This document shows positions 61,577-64,000 of a stretch of 64,000 nucleotides of DNA, piece after piece. The position numbers and the translations under genes were made by a program. Position 1 is the stretch's first letter, and every line of letters starts with the position of its first letter. The DNA is from Vreelandella sulfidaeris (GTDB lineage: Bacteria; Pseudomonadota; Gammaproteobacteria; Pseudomonadales; Halomonadaceae): contig AP019515.1 of NCBI GenBank assembly GCA_007182875.1, positions 62,001 through 126,000 on the forward strand, given 5' to 3'. The notes beneath the pieces were generated by a model, which ran no database searches, had not been told where the DNA came from, and saw only the letters and a program-made list of their open reading frames with translations.

Positions 61577-61722
61577 GTAGTCACCGGGAAGATAAGATAA
61601 CGGGCTACACCGAAGTGCGGATGAATATTCACAGGGCTTAGCGTGTGGCGACACTACCAGCCAAACTCGACGTGGGTATATTACTGCCCTGTTGTTGGAA
61701 AACATATTATGAGGATACAGAT

Positions 61723-62056
61723 ATGATCCCTATTAGATCCCTCTTAGCAGCCGCCACTCTGGCTGTTGCATTTCTTGCGCTGCCTGCCGCCGCTGATACG
61801 AATCACAGCCAGGGCACGATGATAATGGGGATCATTCTCAAGATGCTCAAGCGGTCCAGGGCGAAGGCACCATAAAAGCGATCGACTCTGAACAGCAGCA
61901 GATAACCCTTACCCATGGCCCGGTTGAAGCGCTTGGTTGGCCCGCGATGACCATGCCGTTTAAGGTCTCTGAGCGTAACTTGCTGGAAGGTGTTGCGGTT
62001 GGGGAAAAATCCGTTCCGAGCTCGGTTCCAATACGGAAATTATCGGTATATATTAA
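61723..62056 (+). CDS. CusF-like periplasmic copper-binding protein
   Basis: Signal peptide LLAAATLAVAFLALPAAA, a His-rich start to the mature part, then the CusF fold: GEGTIKAIDSEQQQITLTHG and EALGWPAMTMPFKV, with Trp and Met residues placed as in the CusF Cu(I)-pi site. About 110 residues. Breaks near 61815 and 62005. GAGGA lies ahead of the ATG. No CusABC pump is visible nearby. A terminator follows at 62071. Confidence 0.85.
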
Positions 62057-62070
62057 AACTAGAATGGCTA

Positions 62071-62111
62071 AGCAGGCATGACGACCTCCGGATTCGCTGT
62101 GCCTGCTTTTA
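62071..62111 (+). terminator. Rho-independent terminator after cusF-like gene
   Basis: Eight-bp stem AGCAGGCA with TGCCTGCT and a 21-base loop, followed by TTTTA. Confidence 0.7.
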
Positions 62112-62285
62112 TAGAATTCGCTATTGCTCAGTTGAAAGATATAAAAATAACAGAGGGTGGGGAGGTAGGGCAGCAATTATACCATGCCGCTGTCCAGCTC
62201 TTACCCCAATATGAACTCTTCGCCTGTCGATACCTCTCATTGGGTCCGCCGTCGTCAGGATAATCAAGCGTACAAGGAGGTACTA

Positions 62286-64000
62286 ATGAAAGATCAAAGC
62301 CGTTTTAGCGAGCTAAGTTCGATGTCGCGTCGTAGGTTCCTCGTCACAACAGGCTCATCAACACTAGCCAGTTACCTGATGCTCAACCGCCCAGCGTGGG
62401 CGTTGAATGCCGATGTTGCTCGTTCTGGAAACTTTGGTGAACTGGATGCGACTGCAGAGGAAGGAATCGATCTCTATCTCGAAAACCAGGATCTGCTAAT
62501 CGGTGGCCGCGTTGGCAGGGGATTACCATTAATGGCTCTATCCCCGGACCGGTCATCCGCATGACAGAAGGCAAGGATGCGCTGATACGCGTCCATAACC
62601 GCCTGCCTGAATCGAGTTCAATTCACTGGCATGGCATTCTTTACCATTCGACATGGATGGTGTGCCAGGTATTAGCTTTGCCGGTATTCCCGCAGGCGAG
62701 ACCTTCACTTATCGCTTTCCGGTCCGACAGAACGGTACCTACTGGTATCACAGTCATTCCGGCTTTCAGGAGCAACTCGGTCACTACGGTCAATTAATCG
62801 TCGACCCCGCCCAAACAGACCCGGTTGATTACGACGTTGAGCATACGGTTGTCCTGTCGGACTGGACATTTGAAGACCCTCATAATGTGTTCCGTAATCT
62901 CAAAACCATAGAGGGCTATTACAATTTCCAGCGGCCGACCCTGGCAAATATCGATGACCAGATGCAGGCAACGGGCATGGCGCTGGGTGAGGTCATTGGC
63001 AAACGACTGTCCTGGCAAGGGATGCGGATGGACCCTACCGATATTGCCGACGTCACAGGTGCCACCTACACCTTCCTCATGAATGGCAAGTCGGCTGACG
63101 AGAACCCGGTGTTCCTTGCCGAACCCGGCCAGAAGGTTAGGCTGCGTATCGTCAATGCCTCGTCCCAGACCTACTATGATGTTCGCATTCCAGGCCTGCC
63201 GATGACCGTTGTTCAGGCTGATGGTCAAGATATCAAACCGGTCGAAACAGATGAGTTTCGCATCGCCGTAGCCGAGACCTACGATGTGATTATTACCTTG
63301 CCTGACGACCAGGCTTACACGCTCTTTGCAGAAACCATGGATCGCAGCGGCTATGCCCGCGGAACCCTGGCTTCACGGGTCGGCATGTCTGCAGCCATTC
63401 CCGAGCCCCGACGCAGGCCCATGCTTAACATGGCCGACATGGGCATGATGATGAAGGGTGGCATGGAAGGCATGGAAGGCATGGAAGGCATGGAAGGCAT
63501 GGAAGGCATGGAAGGCATGGAAGGCATGGAGGGATGAACCATGGTGCACTGACAGCATGGTGATGCCGATGGGTCGGCATGCTGCCAATGGGTTACCGAC
63601 CGAAAATTTGGTAGAACGCGTCAAACACGGCCCATCCGGTCATGGCCCGGCCAGTATCACCATGGCTCAGTCCGCCTACCGACGTCTGGACTATCCTGGG
63701 GCAGGCCTTGGGATGATGGCTGGCGGGTGCTGACGTATAGTCAGCTGCGGGCTCTGGAACGCCCCCGCTTAGGCGCCCACCGACCCGGAGTTCTACCTGC
63801 ACCTGACGGGCAACATGCACCAATTCATCTGGGGCTTCGACGGCAAGAAATGGTCCGAGTCGGACATGATCCGATTCGAGTATGGTGAGCGTCTGCGCAT
63901 AAATATGATCAACGACACCATGATGAGTCACCCAATCCACCTGCACGGCATGTGGATGGACCTATATGCAGGAGGCGACCTCGACACCAATCCGCGCAAG
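62286..64000 (+). CDS. copA: Second multicopper oxidase CopA, 3' end beyond window
   Basis: A CopA-family oxidase distinct from the one at 14909. Twin-arginine signal SMSRRRFLVTTG; copper motifs HWHGIL and GTYWYHSHSG; middle region DWTFEDPHNVFRNLKTIEGY and PTDIADVTGATYTFLMNG. A run of eight MEG units at 63460-63537 replaces the MDHSxM repeats of the other copy. The sequence then continues through TDPEFYLHLTGNMHQFIWGF and HPIHLHGMWMDL to the window edge. CAAGGAGG lies ahead of the ATG at 62286. Breaks near 62515, 62650, 63535 and 63600-63780. Confidence 0.9.
63460..63537 (+). repeat. Nine-base tandem repeat coding Gly-Met-Glu
   Basis: GGCATGGAA is repeated eight times, the last one as GGCATGGAG, inside the second copA. 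An in-frame TGA follows directly, so unit number or flanking bases may be misassembled. Confidence 0.85.

Noticed and set aside
63458..63733. Open frames on both strands through the nine-base repeat as separate genes
   Set aside because: They arise because a nine-base repeat stays open in all frames; only the CopA frame has homologous sequence on both sides.
1..64000. tRNA, rRNA or riboswitch genes
   Set aside because: I looked for cloverleaf-like ends, conserved rRNA stretches and long structured leaders and saw none I could support.

Overview
The window looks like an accessory metal-resistance region of a halophilic gammaproteobacterium, most likely Halomonas or a close relative. I infer this from the protein style and from the gene set: CadA/ZIP/CDF zinc-cadmium genes, CopABCD, ISPpu12-like and IS3-family elements, and egtBD. 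It is not a normal chromosomal backbone: insertion sequences, gene remnants and duplicated blocks make up much of it. Nearly every gene is broken by single-base indels, mostly one base missing from a short homopolymer. Both copies of one IS share the same missing bases. I therefore read most frameshifts as sequence error and annotate the intended genes across them; only truncations, IS interruptions and large deletions are treated as real decay.

Layout. 1-9.3 kb: a zinc/cadmium/lead block. A CadR-type MerR gene faces a minus-strand operon cadA-lspA-lnt, followed by ZIP, M23 peptidase, DsbA-like and CDF efflux genes, then a bile-acid/Na+ symporter-type gene. Two promoters have the 19-bp spacer of MerR-activated promoters. 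9.6-20.5 kb: a copper block with DUF411, two very small proteins, copC, copD, cupredoxin, response regulator and sensor kinase, copA, copB, a secreted PPC-like protein, a glutaredoxin-MauE fusion and an APC transporter, then an internally deleted IS3 element. 22.4-30.7 kb: an eight-gene complex I-like operon (A, a fused B/D-like protein, H, J, K, L, M, N) with no NADH-dehydrogenase module and no visible Fe-S cysteines in the B/D protein. 30.8-33.0 kb: egtB and egtD for ergothioneine. 33.1-43.6 kb: an lnt fragment, a direct repeat carrying HPP-family genes, an SDR, formate dehydrogenase alpha with DUF1641 and FdhD, and a second molybdopterin oxidoreductase with a helical C-terminal extension. 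43.9-48.5 kb: an integrase remnant, an ATP-grasp-like protein, a cytochrome c, DUF305, a lipoprotein and a ferritin-like helical protein. 48.5-58.8 kb: a second, inverted copy of the copper block (APC, glutaredoxin-MauE, PPC, copB, copA 3' end), broken by an IS3-family element and by a 5.1-kb ISPpu12-like insertion that carries lspA, CDF, merR, an OprP-like porin and a truncated outer-membrane gene. 59-64 kb: a second IS3 copy, a His-rich cytochrome c, a CusF-like protein and a second CopA that runs off the window.

How it works together. The motif TTCAG-N6-TTCAG, an 11-bp direct repeat typical of OmpR-class regulators, occurs ahead of copC, the cupredoxin/CopRS genes, copA, the PPC gene, the APC gene (both copies of each of the last two), the complex I-like operon and the His-rich cytochrome c. 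I infer a copper regulon run by the response regulator at 12.9 kb that includes an unusual proton-pump-like complex. The most interesting items are that complex, its apparent copper control and its egtBD neighbours, and the 5.1-kb ISPpu12-like insertion, which appears to have moved flanking genes using a substitute right end.
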